Below, piece after piece: positions 25,697 to 34,596 of a stretch of DNA of 64,000 nucleotides. The notes beneath the pieces were generated by a model. It worked only from the letters and a program-made list of their open reading frames with translations. It was not told the origin of the DNA and did not search any database. Made by a program: the position numbers and the translations under genes. How positions within the stretch are numbered: position 1 is the first letter of the stretch; every line of letters begins with the position of its first letter. Source of the stretch: Robiginitomaculum sp. (GTDB taxonomy: Bacteria > Pseudomonadota > Alphaproteobacteria > Caulobacterales > Maricaulaceae); assembly GCA_002733605.1 (NCBI GenBank), contig NVWK01000005.1, positions 124,001-188,000 of the forward strand, in the 5' to 3' direction.

Positions 25697-27772
25697 ATGA
25701 AACTTAAGAATCTTATCGTGCCAAGTATGTTGGCACTTGGCCTTGCGGCTGGTCTGGGCGCTTGTCAGGCAAAAGACGCGGGAGGGCCTGCTGAGAGTGC
25801 GGCCGTTGCACAAACCCCAGAGCTTGGTACATTTGGCGTGGCGCTTGATTATATGGACACTTCCGTCAAACCCGGGGACAATTTCTTCCTGTATGTGAAT
25901 GGCACTTGGTTAAAGAACACAGAAATTCCGGCTGACCGTTCCAATTATGGCTCCTTCACTCTGTTGGCTGAACGCTCAGAAGCCCAAGTGAAAGCCATTA
26001 TTGAAGATTCTGCCAAAACCGAATCTGAAAATGGGTCCGCAGAACAAAAAATTGGTGATCTCTATGCATCCTTTATGGATGTAGACACCATTGAGGCGAA
26101 AGGCATAGCGCCGCTTCAAGCCGACCTTGATACAATTGCAGCTCTAAGCGATCATAAAGCAATGGCAAGCCTTATGGGTGACCCTTCCATGTCCCTAAAC
26201 TCAATCGTTGGCGGGTATGTGACTGTGGATGCCAAAGACACAGAGAATAATATTTTCTATATGACGCAAGCCGGATTGGGCATGCCAAACCGGAGCTATT
26301 ATCTGGATGAGGATGAAAAATCCGTCGGACTACGTGCAGACTACGCAACATATCTGGCGGCAATGCTGAGCGCCGCTGGTGGCGATAATGTGACTGCGCG
26401 CGTACAAGCCGTGATAGATTTCGAAACTGCGCTCGCAAAAACCCACTGGGAGCCAGTAAAACGTCGCAACCGCGATTTAACCTACAACAAAATGACTATG
26501 GATGAATTGATCGCTTATGCGCCCGGATTTGACTGGCAAGCCATGGCTGATGCATCTTCTGTAGGCGATCAGGCAGCCTATATTATTCGTGAAACAGATG
26601 CTTTGCAGGGATCTGCGAAAGTGTTCGGCGAAACATCTATGGATGTGTTGAAAGATTATCTGACCGTTCACTATATGGGTGGCAATGCGGCTTATTTACC
26701 AAAAACAATCGATGATGCCCGTTTTGCATTTTACAGCGCCGCTTTACGCGGCACCGAAGTTCAACGTGACCGCTGGAAACGCGGTACCGGTCAAGTTAGC
26801 CGCACGCTGGGCGAAATGGTTGGTCAGGTTTATGTGAAACGTCACTTTAAGCCTGAAGCCAAAGCGCAAATGGACACATTGGTCGCGAATTTGCGGACAG
26901 CCTTTGGTGAAGGCATCGACAATCTGGATTGGATGAGTGATGCAACCAAAGTTGAAGCCAGAGATAAATTGGCCAAATTCTATCCAAAAATCGGCTATCC
27001 AAAAAACTGGATCGATTATTCAGAATTGAAAATTGATCGGGATGATCTTATCGGTACGATGAAATCAGCCAATGCTTGGGGATGGAATGACATGATCTCC
27101 GAACTTGGTGAGCCTATTGACCGTGAAAAATTCGGCATGACGCCACAAACCGTAAATGCCTATTACAATCCTGGCCTGAACGAAATTGTGTTCCCGGCCG
27201 CGATTTTACAAGCACCGTTCTTTGATCCCAACGCAGATGCAGCCGTAAATTATGGCGGTATTGGCGCAGTGATTGGCCATGAAATGGGTCACGGATTTGA
27301 CGATCAAGGCAGTAAATCAGACGGTAATGGCGAGCAACGCAATTGGTGGACAGACGAAGATTTGGCCGCATTTAAAGAAAAAACCAATGCACTGGTCGCC
27401 CAATATAATGAGTTTGAACCTCTGGAAGGCCTGCATGTAAACGGCGAGCTGACTTTGGGCGAAAACATCGGGGATATGACCGGTATTACCATGGCCTATG
27501 CCGCGTATAAAAAATCGTTGAACGGCAAGGAAGATATTGTCATTGACGGCTTTACCGGTGACCAACGCTTCCTGCTGTCCTATGCTCAAATCTGGCAACG
27601 GAAATTTCGTGATGAAGCGTTACGGGCACGCATTAAAACCGACCCGCATAGCCCGGGCGAATATCGTGCCAACGGTATCGTGCGCAATTTCGATCTTTGG
27701 TATGAAGCCTTTGATGTTCAACCCGGTGACGCGTTGTATTTGCCACCAGAGGAACGTGTAAAAATCTGGTAA
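25697..27772 (+). CDS. M13 family zinc metallopeptidase (PepO/neprilysin-like)
   Basis: A periplasmic lipoprotein endopeptidase for small peptides, 691 residues. The lipobox GLGAC gives lipidated Cys23. The N-terminal M13_N domain is followed by the catalytic domain with HEMGH (H528 and H532 as zinc ligands), the third ligand E589 in LGENIGDMTGI, and the family-typical last residue Trp (VKIW). AAAGGAG lies a few bases before the ATG at 25697; the frame continues upstream inside the pump gene but has no ribosome site. It follows the efflux pump by 46 nt and may be co-transcribed. A strong terminator follows. Confidence 0.94.
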   Translation: MKLKNLIVPSMLALGLAAGLGACQAKDAGGPAESAAVAQTPELGTFGVALDYMDTSVKPGDNFFLYVNGTWLKNTEIPADRSNYGSFTLLAERSEAQVKAIIEDSAKTESENGSAEQKIGDLYASFMDVDTIEAKGIAPLQADLDTIAALSDHKAMASLMGDPSMSLNSIVGGYVTVDAKDTENNIFYMTQAGLGMPNRSYYLDEDEKSVGLRADYATYLAAMLSAAGGDNVTARVQAVIDFETALAKTHWEPVKRRNRDLTYNKMTMDELIAYAPGFDWQAMADASSVGDQAAYIIRETDALQGSAKVFGETSMDVLKDYLTVHYMGGNAAYLPKTIDDARFAFYSAALRGTEVQRDRWKRGTGQVSRTLGEMVGQVYVKRHFKPEAKAQMDTLVANLRTAFGEGIDNLDWMSDATKVEARDKLAKFYPKIGYPKNWIDYSELKIDRDDLIGTMKSANAWGWNDMISELGEPIDREKFGMTPQTVNAYYNPGLNEIVFPAAILQAPFFDPNADAAVNYGGIGAVIGHEMGHGFDDQGSKSDGNGEQRNWWTDEDLAAFKEKTNALVAQYNEFEPLEGLHVNGELTLGENIGDMTGITMAYAAYKKSLNGKEDIVIDGFTGDQRFLLSYAQIWQRKFRDEALRARIKTDPHSPGEYRANGIVRNFDLWYEAFDVQPGDALYLPPEERVKIW

Positions 27773-27790
27773 CAGGTTCTCAAAATCAGG

Positions 27791-27824
27791 AAAGCCCGCG
27801 GCTTAGTTTCGCGGGCTTTTTTTT
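27791..27824 (+). terminator. Rho-independent terminator
   Basis: A perfect 10-bp stem (AAAGCCCGCG / CGCGGGCTTT) with a 9-nt loop, followed by a T run, placed 18 nt after the M13 peptidase stop. Confidence 0.92.
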
Positions 27825-27863
27825 GCTTTCTTTTTTAGGTATTACACGCATCTCTAAAAATAC

Positions 27864-27898
27864 TTGCACGTTATATGATTACATTATATAACGTGCAA
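27864..27898 (+). promoter_or_regulatory. Large palindromic operator, Zur-like, over a promoter
   Basis: A perfect 13-bp inverted repeat TTGCACGTTATAT-N9-ATATAACGTGCAA. It contains its own promoter: TTGCAC as -35 (27864-27869), 17 bp, TATAAC as -10 (27887-27892). The GTTATA/TATAAC half-sites resemble Zur boxes known from rhizobia and Brucella (from memory). The downstream receptor looks zinc-related, which supports a zinc-responsive repressor (inference). Confidence 0.55.
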
Positions 27899-27928
27899 AG
27901 AATAAACCGTTAGAGTAAAGCTGGCAAA

Positions 27929-28231
27929 ATGCATACCAGAACGACACGACAATATTGTGCAGTGCTTCTGACCCTCCTGTTTCTTGTAATCAGAGGGGGC
28001 AGTTTTGCCCATGCCGCACAATATGGAAACAACCCGCATTCCCATGACGGGGTTATGTGTACGCTGTATCTGGCTCAAGACGAGACGGATGATCTGGCTT
28101 TACCGCCTGCGCCCACCGGTTCCGTCCCCTATCCTGTCGCCCCGTTTCATTATGAGCACACTGACGTTCTCGCGCAGGCGAGCAGTATTGCGCTTTCTTA
28201 TTGTGCGCGTGCACCACCCCTGAACATATAA
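27929..28231 (+). CDS. Small exported protein upstream of the zinc-type receptor
   Basis: A 100-residue protein with a Sec signal peptide (about residues 1-29, ending AHA before AQ). The mature part starts with a histidine/aspartate motif (YGNNPHSHDGVMC) and is otherwise short and proline-rich, with two cysteines. It begins about 30 nt after the predicted promoter palindrome and precedes the TonB receptor by 93 nt, so the two probably form one operon. The His-Ser-His-Asp cluster could bind metal, but no family is recognised with confidence. Confidence 0.65.
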   Translation: MHTRTTRQYCAVLLTLLFLVIRGGSFAHAAQYGNNPHSHDGVMCTLYLAQDETDDLALPPAPTGSVPYPVAPFHYEHTDVLAQASSIALSYCARAPPLNI

Positions 28232-28324
28232 AGACCAAACCTAGCCAAACTCCGCCCTTTCTACGCTGGCCTTTTGAGCCTGCATGGGCGTTGATCCAAA
28301 ACCTCTTTATTTGTGAACTCTATT

Positions 28325-30430
28325 ATGAACATTTTTAATCGCATTTTATGCGCCACACTTCCCGTGGGCTTGGGAATATTATATTCTGGCCCAAGCTGGA
28401 GCGCCGAAGCCGCCCCCGACGATATTGACGAGATTATTGTGACAGGCTCCCCCCTGTCCGTCACGTCACGAGAAAACCTCACCGGCATATCTGTGCTGAC
28501 CGGTGAAGAACTTGCCCAACGCCTGAACGGGTCGCTTGGGGAAACCCTTAAATCCGAGCCCGGCATTTCCTCCACCTTCTTTGGCCCCGGTGCCAGCCGT
28601 CCGCTCATTCGTGGTCAGGGGGGTAACCGTATCCGTATCCTTGATAACGGGATCGGGTCTATTGATGCGTCTGCGGCCAGTCCTGACCATGCGGGGTCTG
28701 TCGAACCGGCACAAGCCAAACGCATCGAGATCGTGCGCGGCAGTGGTTTGCTGCGCTATGGCAGTTCCGGCTCGGGGGGGATTATCAATGTGATTGATGG
28801 CCGTATCCCGGATCGAGCCGTTGATGGCCTTTACCGTGGGTCTGCACGGATTGCGCTTTCAAGCGTGGACAATGGATATGAAGGTGCAATTGGCAGTGAC
28901 TTTGCATTGGGCAGTACGCCGACAGGTGATTTCGTATTGCATCTTGATGCCAGCACACGAAAAACCAAGGACTATGATATTCCCGATTTTGCCGAATCCG
29001 CCATATTGCGAGCCTCGGAAGAAGAGGAAGGCGAGGGCCATGACGAGGAAGAAGAAACCAGAGATATTTTGGCAAACTCTGCCACACAAACCTCGTCGGT
29101 GGCGGCAGGTCTTTCCTATATTGGTTCGCAAAGCTTTTTTGGCGTAGCCATAAAATCCATCGGAGCCACCTACGGTATTCCGGGTGGACATGAGCATCAT
29201 GAGGAAGAAGGTGAAGATCATGACCATGAAGAGGAGGAGGAAGAAGGCGGCGTCACAATCGAGCTGGAACAAACCCGCTTTGACGTCAATAGCCGCTTCG
29301 AGCTAGATACGGCCTGGCTAGACACGCTGTCCATTTCGGGCGGGTATGCGGATTATACCCATAAAGAGCTTGAAGGGGACGGCGCGATTGGCACTGTTTT
29401 TGCCAACAAAGGCTGGGAGGCTCGGGCCGAGATTGTGCAAAGTGCCACAGCACACTGGCAAGCCGCCCACGGCATACAGTTTAGCCGGCGCGAGTTTTCA
29501 GCCATTGGTGAAGAAGCTTTTGTGCCGCCAACCATTTCAAAACTGGTCGGTATTTTCAGCTTCCATGAATGGGGTTTAGGGGATTGGCACGTCGAGGCCG
29601 CAGGCCGCTATGAGCACAATTCACATACCAACGAGACGGCGAACACCACACTTGATTTTAACGGGATCAGCCTGTCCGCAGGGGTGGATTACCATATTTC
29701 CGAGGACATGAGTCTGGCCGGGAGCCTGTACCGTACGGAACGGGCCCCTACGAGCGAGGAATTGTTTTCAAACGGGCCACATTTGGCAACAAACCAGTTC
29801 GAAGTGGGGGATGTAAGCCTTGGCAATGAAACGGCACTTGGCGCAGAGATTTCCCTGCGCTACCGCACCGATACGGCACATTTCACGTTTAATCTCTTTA
29901 ACATTGATTATCAGGATTATATCTATGAGCGGGTTACGGGCACTGAACAAGACGGGCTGGCTGTGTATCAGTTCACGGCGACGGACGCGGTATTTAAAGG
30001 GTTCGAGCTGGACGCGGAAAAACAAGTCGGGAGCCTCGGCGCCTTCGACATCAGCGTGGATGCGTCTTTGGAATATGTAAAGGCCACTCTGGATATACAG
30101 GATCTGGATGGGCTGGGCGACATGCCCCTACCCCGCATTCCGCCTTTAGGGTTTAGTTTTGGGGTGAGCGCCGCCACGGACACACTTAATCTGCGTGCCG
30201 AGTTGGAACACTCTAGCGCCAAGGACAGTATCTCGCTCGGAGAGTTGCCGACAGAGGGATATACACTGGTCAATGTGTTCGCGGGTTATGATATTACCGA
30301 TGATATTACGCTCCGGGTATCGGTGCATAATCTTACGGATCAGGATGCGCGACAGCACACCTCGTTCCTTAAAGATCTCGTCCCGTTACCGGGCCGGAAT
30401 TTTCGGTTTAATGTGGCGGCGCGGTTCTAG
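28325..30430 (+). CDS. TonB-dependent receptor, zinc-type (ZnuD-like)
   Basis: A 701-residue outer-membrane receptor. Signal peptide about residues 1-26 (ending WSA), TonB-box-like DDIDEIIVTGS, plug domain with RPLIRGQGGNRIRIL and IEIVRGSGLLRYGS, then a 22-strand barrel ending NFRFNVAARF. Two extracellular loops are extremely rich in His, Glu and Asp (EEEGEGHDEEEE, and GHEHHEEEGEDHDHEEEEEE about 300 residues in). Such loops are the hallmark of ZnuD-type zinc receptors. The ATG at 28325 is preferred over a GTG 12 nt earlier. Its last four bases overlap the convergent acyltransferase gene. Confidence 0.9.
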   Translation: MNIFNRILCATLPVGLGILYSGPSWSAEAAPDDIDEIIVTGSPLSVTSRENLTGISVLTGEELAQRLNGSLGETLKSEPGISSTFFGPGASRPLIRGQGGNRIRILDNGIGSIDASAASPDHAGSVEPAQAKRIEIVRGSGLLRYGSSGSGGIINVIDGRIPDRAVDGLYRGSARIALSSVDNGYEGAIGSDFALGSTPTGDFVLHLDASTRKTKDYDIPDFAESAILRASEEEEGEGHDEEEETRDILANSATQTSSVAAGLSYIGSQSFFGVAIKSIGATYGIPGGHEHHEEEGEDHDHEEEEEEGGVTIELEQTRFDVNSRFELDTAWLDTLSISGGYADYTHKELEGDGAIGTVFANKGWEARAEIVQSATAHWQAAHGIQFSRREFSAIGEEAFVPPTISKLVGIFSFHEWGLGDWHVEAAGRYEHNSHTNETANTTLDFNGISLSAGVDYHISEDMSLAGSLYRTERAPTSEELFSNGPHLATNQFEVGDVSLGNETALGAEISLRYRTDTAHFTFNLFNIDYQDYIYERVTGTEQDGLAVYQFTATDAVFKGFELDAEKQVGSLGAFDISVDASLEYVKATLDIQDLDGLGDMPLPRIPPLGFSFGVSAATDTLNLRAELEHSSAKDSISLGELPTEGYTLVNVFAGYDITDDITLRVSVHNLTDQDARQHTSFLKDLVPLPGRNFRFNVAARF

Positions 30431-31587
30431 CCTGCACCTTTGACGGCGGCCAACATGGCTTTGGCACGGCCGCCAAGGCTGGGTTCACAGGCGCGGATTT
30501 GCCCATAGCGGCGCCGCGCCTTACCCGGCAATTTTCCGACAGTGCCTAACTTATTTTCTCCGAACCGTTCGGCTGCGCCGTAAATTTGGCTCAGAGTGGC
30601 GGCAGGGCCACTCAGCGCAATAAAACCGGACGCGACCTGCACATCTTCACTGGCATAGTGGCGCTTATAACCGTCACTTCCCTCGCCCAGATCAATCCTG
30701 TCATAGCCAAGTTCCTCTGCCCCATCGATAAGCTCTTCCAGCAATTGAATGCCCGGCGCTAGATGCTGAAGCTCGTTATTATAAGCCACCATCCAGCTAT
30801 GGAATGTCACCCCGTCACTCAAACCGAAATCAATGGCGGCCAAAGTGTCGCCAAAATACAGGGCGTGCATGTCTGCGTGGAGTTCACCTGAATCCGAGTG
30901 TGGGCCTTGCTCTTGCCAAAGTGTCTGCAACAGAGCTCGTGTCCACTCCGTAGACAGAACATCATATTTTCCGGTCTCGGCGAATTTCGCGCGCTTCCAG
31001 CTCAGGAGTTGGTCAAATACATTTTTATCTTTGCAGTTAAATACAATCTTGCGCACGCCTAATTCATCCGATTTACGTACACGTCGCCGATGGTTTTTTA
31101 GATGCCGGCGATAACTTGAATTGCGGACCTCGCGCCATGCCTGCGCACCTTTGGATACATCCATAACGGTGCAGGCGCTATGTGAGCGAATACATACGTC
31201 GCGGATATTCCGGTTCTCGACCAGTGCGCTAAAATGAAATGCGCCGAAACCGGCTTGCTGCATGCACTCTGTCACATCGAAGCGCGTGCCCTTGGCACAG
31301 ATAAATCCATGATAGTCGGTCATCGGCGCCCCGATGGGCCTCGCAAAGCCGATTTTTCCGTTCGTGTTCATATCGGCTTGAAAGGGCAGGAAGGCGATTG
31401 TTTTCCCGCCACGGGAAATGCAAAGCACGTGCACATCCGTGCGTAGTTTTCCTAAAACTTCGGTATATCCAAAATGAAAATACGGGCTGTAGAGCGCGGG
31501 ATTTCCTTTTCGAAATCCGGCCCAGACCGTCTTGTCCTTTTGCGTAAATGCATTGGGGGTTTTAATTTCAACTGCGTATTTTGTCAC
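30427..31587 (-). CDS. GNAT-fold acyltransferase, CelD/BcsL family
   Basis: A 386-residue cytosolic protein of the CelD/BcsL group (Acetyltransf_6), named from cellulose-synthesis gene clusters but of mostly unknown substrate. Two GNAT-like halves are seen; the second holds FHSWMVAYNNELQHLAPGIQLL followed by GYDRIDLGEGSDGYKRHYA, the typical acyl-CoA-site end of this family. A basic stretch (SSYRRHLKNHRRRVRKSDE) sits in the centre. It starts at a GTG. It stands alone, convergent with the zinc receptor and upstream of the Lrp gene in the same direction (76-nt gap). Confidence 0.85.
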   Translation of the reverse strand: MTKYAVEIKTPNAFTQKDKTVWAGFRKGNPALYSPYFHFGYTEVLGKLRTDVHVLCISRGGKTIAFLPFQADMNTNGKIGFARPIGAPMTDYHGFICAKGTRFDVTECMQQAGFGAFHFSALVENRNIRDVCIRSHSACTVMDVSKGAQAWREVRNSSYRRHLKNHRRRVRKSDELGVRKIVFNCKDKNVFDQLLSWKRAKFAETGKYDVLSTEWTRALLQTLWQEQGPHSDSGELHADMHALYFGDTLAAIDFGLSDGVTFHSWMVAYNNELQHLAPGIQLLEELIDGAEELGYDRIDLGEGSDGYKRHYASEDVQVASGFIALSGPAATLSQIYGAAERFGENKLGTVGKLPGKARRRYGQIRACEPSLGGRAKAMLAAVKGAG

Positions 31588-31663
31588 ACGAAAGCCTTGT
31601 TATCCTGCCTAGAACTCAACAGGCTAACAGAATTTGGTTAGAACGGACTTAACGCGATCACAT

Positions 31664-32158
31664 CTAGCGCGACGGAACTGCCGAGCTAATTAAATTTAGC
31701 GGTAAAGACGTCGTATCCTTGGTTTGGCGTACAACAATACGCGACTGGATATCGGACACGAGAGAGATCGACAGCAGAGTTTCACGCAAGAATATATCAT
31801 AGGTGTGCATGTCTTTGGTCACAATGCGGAGCATGAAATCGACAGCCCCCGTAACAACGGCGCACTGGACAACTTCGGGCATGGCTTGTATGGCACGCTC
31901 GAATTTTTCCATGTTTTCCTTGTTGGGCAGAGCCAGTTTCACGGCCACAAACACTTCAAAATCAAGGCCTAATTTCTTGCGCGACAAGCGGGTTACCCGT
32001 TGCTGTATGATGCCTAATTCTTCCATGCGTTTAATCCGGCGCCAGCAAGGGGAAGATGATAATCCCACTCGTTCGGCAATATCTGCAACTGAAAGGGCCG
32101 CATCGTTTTGGACTTCATATAGAATTTTTGCATCGATATTGTCGATTTTAGTAGACAA
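31664..32158 (-). CDS. bkdR: Lrp/AsnC-family regulator, probably of the bkd operon
   Basis: A 164-residue feast/famine regulator: N-terminal HTH (VADIAERVGLSSSPCWRRIKR) and C-terminal RAM ligand domain with CAVVTGAVDFMLRIVTKDMHTYDIFL. Translation begins at a TTG, decided by a strong GGAGGG seven bases before it; the only nearby ATG runs into a stop after two codons. It is divergent from the branched-chain 2-oxoacid dehydrogenase operon, the arrangement of BkdR in Pseudomonas, so activation by branched-chain amino acids is the likely role (inference). Repeats in the gap may be its binding sites. Confidence 0.88.
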   Translation of the reverse strand: MSTKIDNIDAKILYEVQNDAALSVADIAERVGLSSSPCWRRIKRMEELGIIQQRVTRLSRKKLGLDFEVFVAVKLALPNKENMEKFERAIQAMPEVVQCAVVTGAVDFMLRIVTKDMHTYDIFLRETLLSISLVSDIQSRIVVRQTKDTTSLPLNLISSAVPSR

Positions 32159-32190
32159 ATTATCCCTCCATATCGTGTAATATAAGAATT

Positions 32191-32267
32191 ATTTCCCTAT
32201 AAATAACGAATATAGAGAAATTTTGCAAACATAAACACGCATTTTATAGGTTATAATTCCCTATATT
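32191..32267. promoter_or_regulatory. Three related half-sites between bkdR and the bkd operon
   Basis: ATTTCCCTATA (32191-32201), its near-complement ATATAGAGAAAT (32210-32221) and ATTCCCTATATT (32256-32267). The first two form an inverted repeat with one mismatch in 11. Multiple phased degenerate sites are usual for Lrp/AsnC proteins, so these are candidate operators for the divergent regulator. Confidence 0.5.
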
Positions 32268-32329
32268 TAATGCAAGGTGCATATATTCGGCATAATTAGG
32301 CCAAACAACCATTGATATTGGAAATCCTC

Positions 32330-33580
32330 ATGAGTTCTCGTCAAAATACGCATGGACAAAATCAATCGAAACTCTTCGTGCCCGAACCTCCGTTTCGGCC
32401 CGGAGATACACCTGATTTTTCCCATATCAAAATTCCGACAGAGCATAGTCCGGGCCGGCCTGATCCGATGGTGGATGCCTATGACACAGAGCCACAGGCC
32501 ACAGGACTTGTGCGGGTGCTTAAGCTTGACGGGACAATTTGCGGGGAATGGAATCCAAAACTTGACGCCGACACATTGCGCGCAGGTTTGCGCCATATGC
32601 TGTTAACCCGCTGCGTGGATGAGCGGATGTTTACCATGCAACGGCAGGGGAAAATGTCGTTTTACATGAAAAGTGCGGGTGAAGAAGCTGTTGCGGTTGC
32701 GACGGCTATGGCCCTGAGGCAATCGGATATGGTGTTCCCGACCTATCGCCAACAGGGCATTCTTATGGCGCGCGGCTGGCCGTTGAAAGAATTGATGTGC
32801 CAGTGTTTGTCCAATGCGGGAGACAAGTTGGAGGGACGCTCCATTCCGGTTTTGTATTCCGTACGCGAGCTTGGGTTCTTCTCGATCTCGGGCAATCTAG
32901 GCACGCAAATGATCCAGGCGGTTGGCTGGGGCATGGCCTGTGCCTATAGAGGCAGCGACGATATTGCAGTCGCCTTTACGGGCGAAGGGGCGACAGCCGA
33001 GGGGGATTTCCACTATGCCCTTAACTTTGCCTCGACCTATAAAGCACCTGTCATTCTAAACGTGGTCAATAACCAATGGGCGATTTCCAGCTTTCAGGGC
33101 ATTGCGGCCGGACAAGGCAAGTCCTTTGCCTTTAGAGGGTTGGGCTTTGGGCTTGCGTCATTGCGGGTAGACGGGAATGATTTTTTGGCGGTTTACGCGG
33201 CGACAAAATGGGCGGCAGAACGGGCCCGTAATGGCGGCGGGGCCACGGTGATCGAGCATTTCACTTATCGTAAAGAGGGGCATTCGACATCGGATGATCC
33301 GACCAAATACCGCCCCAAATCAGAACCTGATGTATGGCCGTTTGGCGACCCTATCGAGCGCTTGGCAGGACATTTGATCAGCCTTGGGGAATGGGATGAA
33401 GCCCGTCATGAAGCTCTACTAAAACAGCTCAAAGCCGAGGTGCGCGAAAGCTATAAAGAGGCGGAGAGTTTGGGTACATTGGCCTCTCCTTCAAAGATCA
33501 ATCCGGCGACCATGTTCGAGGAAGTGTTTGAAGAAATCCCGTCCCATTTACGCCGACAGCGGCAGGAATTGGGGATTTAA
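32330..33580 (+). CDS. bkdA1: Branched-chain 2-oxoacid dehydrogenase E1 alpha
   Basis: The thiamine-diphosphate subunit that decarboxylates the oxoacids of Val, Leu and Ile. The ThDP/Mg motif is in FTGEGATAEGDFHYALNFA and ends at VVNNQWAIS. The phosphorylation-loop region reads HFTYRKEGHSTSDDPTKYR. Its 416 residues and long N-terminal part fit the BCKDH type rather than pyruvate dehydrogenase. First gene of a tight four-gene operon (E1a-E1b-E2-E3), divergent from an Lrp regulator. The ATG at 32330 is preferred to a TTG six codons earlier. Confidence 0.94.
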   Translation: MSSRQNTHGQNQSKLFVPEPPFRPGDTPDFSHIKIPTEHSPGRPDPMVDAYDTEPQATGLVRVLKLDGTICGEWNPKLDADTLRAGLRHMLLTRCVDERMFTMQRQGKMSFYMKSAGEEAVAVATAMALRQSDMVFPTYRQQGILMARGWPLKELMCQCLSNAGDKLEGRSIPVLYSVRELGFFSISGNLGTQMIQAVGWGMACAYRGSDDIAVAFTGEGATAEGDFHYALNFASTYKAPVILNVVNNQWAISSFQGIAAGQGKSFAFRGLGFGLASLRVDGNDFLAVYAATKWAAERARNGGGATVIEHFTYRKEGHSTSDDPTKYRPKSEPDVWPFGDPIERLAGHLISLGEWDEARHEALLKQLKAEVRESYKEAESLGTLASPSKINPATMFEEVFEEIPSHLRRQRQELGI

Positions 33581-33582
33581 TC

Positions 33583-34596
33583 ATGGCACAAATGAGTATG
33601 ATTGAAGCCATCCGTTCCGCACTGGATGTGAAATTAAGCCAAGACCCGGATGTGTTGATCTTCGGGGAAGATGTCGGGTATTTTGGCGGCGTGTTTCGCT
33701 GTACGGCAGGCTTGCAGGAAAAGCATGGTCTGCACCGTGTGTTTGACGCGCCGATTGCCGAAGGCGGCATTGTCGGCGCGGCGGTGGGCATGGCGGCGTT
33801 CGGTCTGCGCCCATGTATAGAAATCCAGTTCGCGGATTACATCTATCCCGGCTATGACCAGATATGTTCCGAGGCGGCGCGGATGCGCTACCGTTCCGCC
33901 GGGGAATTTACTTCGCCTTTGACCATCCGCACCCCTGTCGGCGGCGGCATTCACGGTGGGCAGACCCATTCCCAAAGTCCGGAAGCTTTGTTCACCCATA
34001 TTGCCGGTCTTAAAACCATTATCCCGTCCAACCCCTATGACGCCAAAGGTCTTTTGATCAAAGCGATCGAGGACAATGACCCGGTTTTATTCCTTGAACC
34101 CAAGCGGCTGTATAATGGCCCGTTTGACGGTGACCCGAACAAGCCTGCGGTCAGTTGGGCCGGTCATGAATTGGGCGAAGTTCCCGAAGGTCATTACACG
34201 GTAGATTTTGAACAAGCCCGTGTGCTTACGCAAGGGGATGATCTGACCATTTTGTGTTACGGCACTATGGTGTGGGTGGCGGAAGCATCTGCCAAGGCCG
34301 CAGGTGTGAACGCAGATATTTTGGATTTACGCTCTTTGATGCCACTTGATCTGGAAGCAATCGTTAAATCCGTCAACAAAACCGGTCGCTGTCTCGTTTT
34401 GCATGAAGCAACGCGAACGTCCGGTTTCGGGGCTGAATTGATCGCCGAAGTGCAGCAGCATTGCTTCTACGCTCTGGAAGCGCCTATTGTACGTGTGACA
34501 GGTTGGGACACGCCCTACCCGCACGCATTGGAATGGGAATACTTCCCCGGCCAAAAGCGTACGATTGAAGCGATACGCAAAATAATGGAGAGCTAG
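33583..34596 (+). CDS. bkdA2: Branched-chain 2-oxoacid dehydrogenase E1 beta
   Basis: Transketolase-like partner of E1 alpha, completing the heterotetramer. Typical elements are DVLIFGEDVGYFGGVFRCT (residues 23-41) with the catalytic glutamate of the ThDP site, the FDAPIAEGGIVGAAVGMAA stretch and the C-terminal transketolase domain with TRTSGFGAELIAEVQ. Length 337 matches. It starts 2 nt after E1 alpha and ends directly before the E2 ATG. Confidence 0.95.
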   Translation: MAQMSMIEAIRSALDVKLSQDPDVLIFGEDVGYFGGVFRCTAGLQEKHGLHRVFDAPIAEGGIVGAAVGMAAFGLRPCIEIQFADYIYPGYDQICSEAARMRYRSAGEFTSPLTIRTPVGGGIHGGQTHSQSPEALFTHIAGLKTIIPSNPYDAKGLLIKAIEDNDPVLFLEPKRLYNGPFDGDPNKPAVSWAGHELGEVPEGHYTVDFEQARVLTQGDDLTILCYGTMVWVAEASAKAAGVNADILDLRSLMPLDLEAIVKSVNKTGRCLVLHEATRTSGFGAELIAEVQQHCFYALEAPIVRVTGWDTPYPHALEWEYFPGQKRTIEAIRKIMES

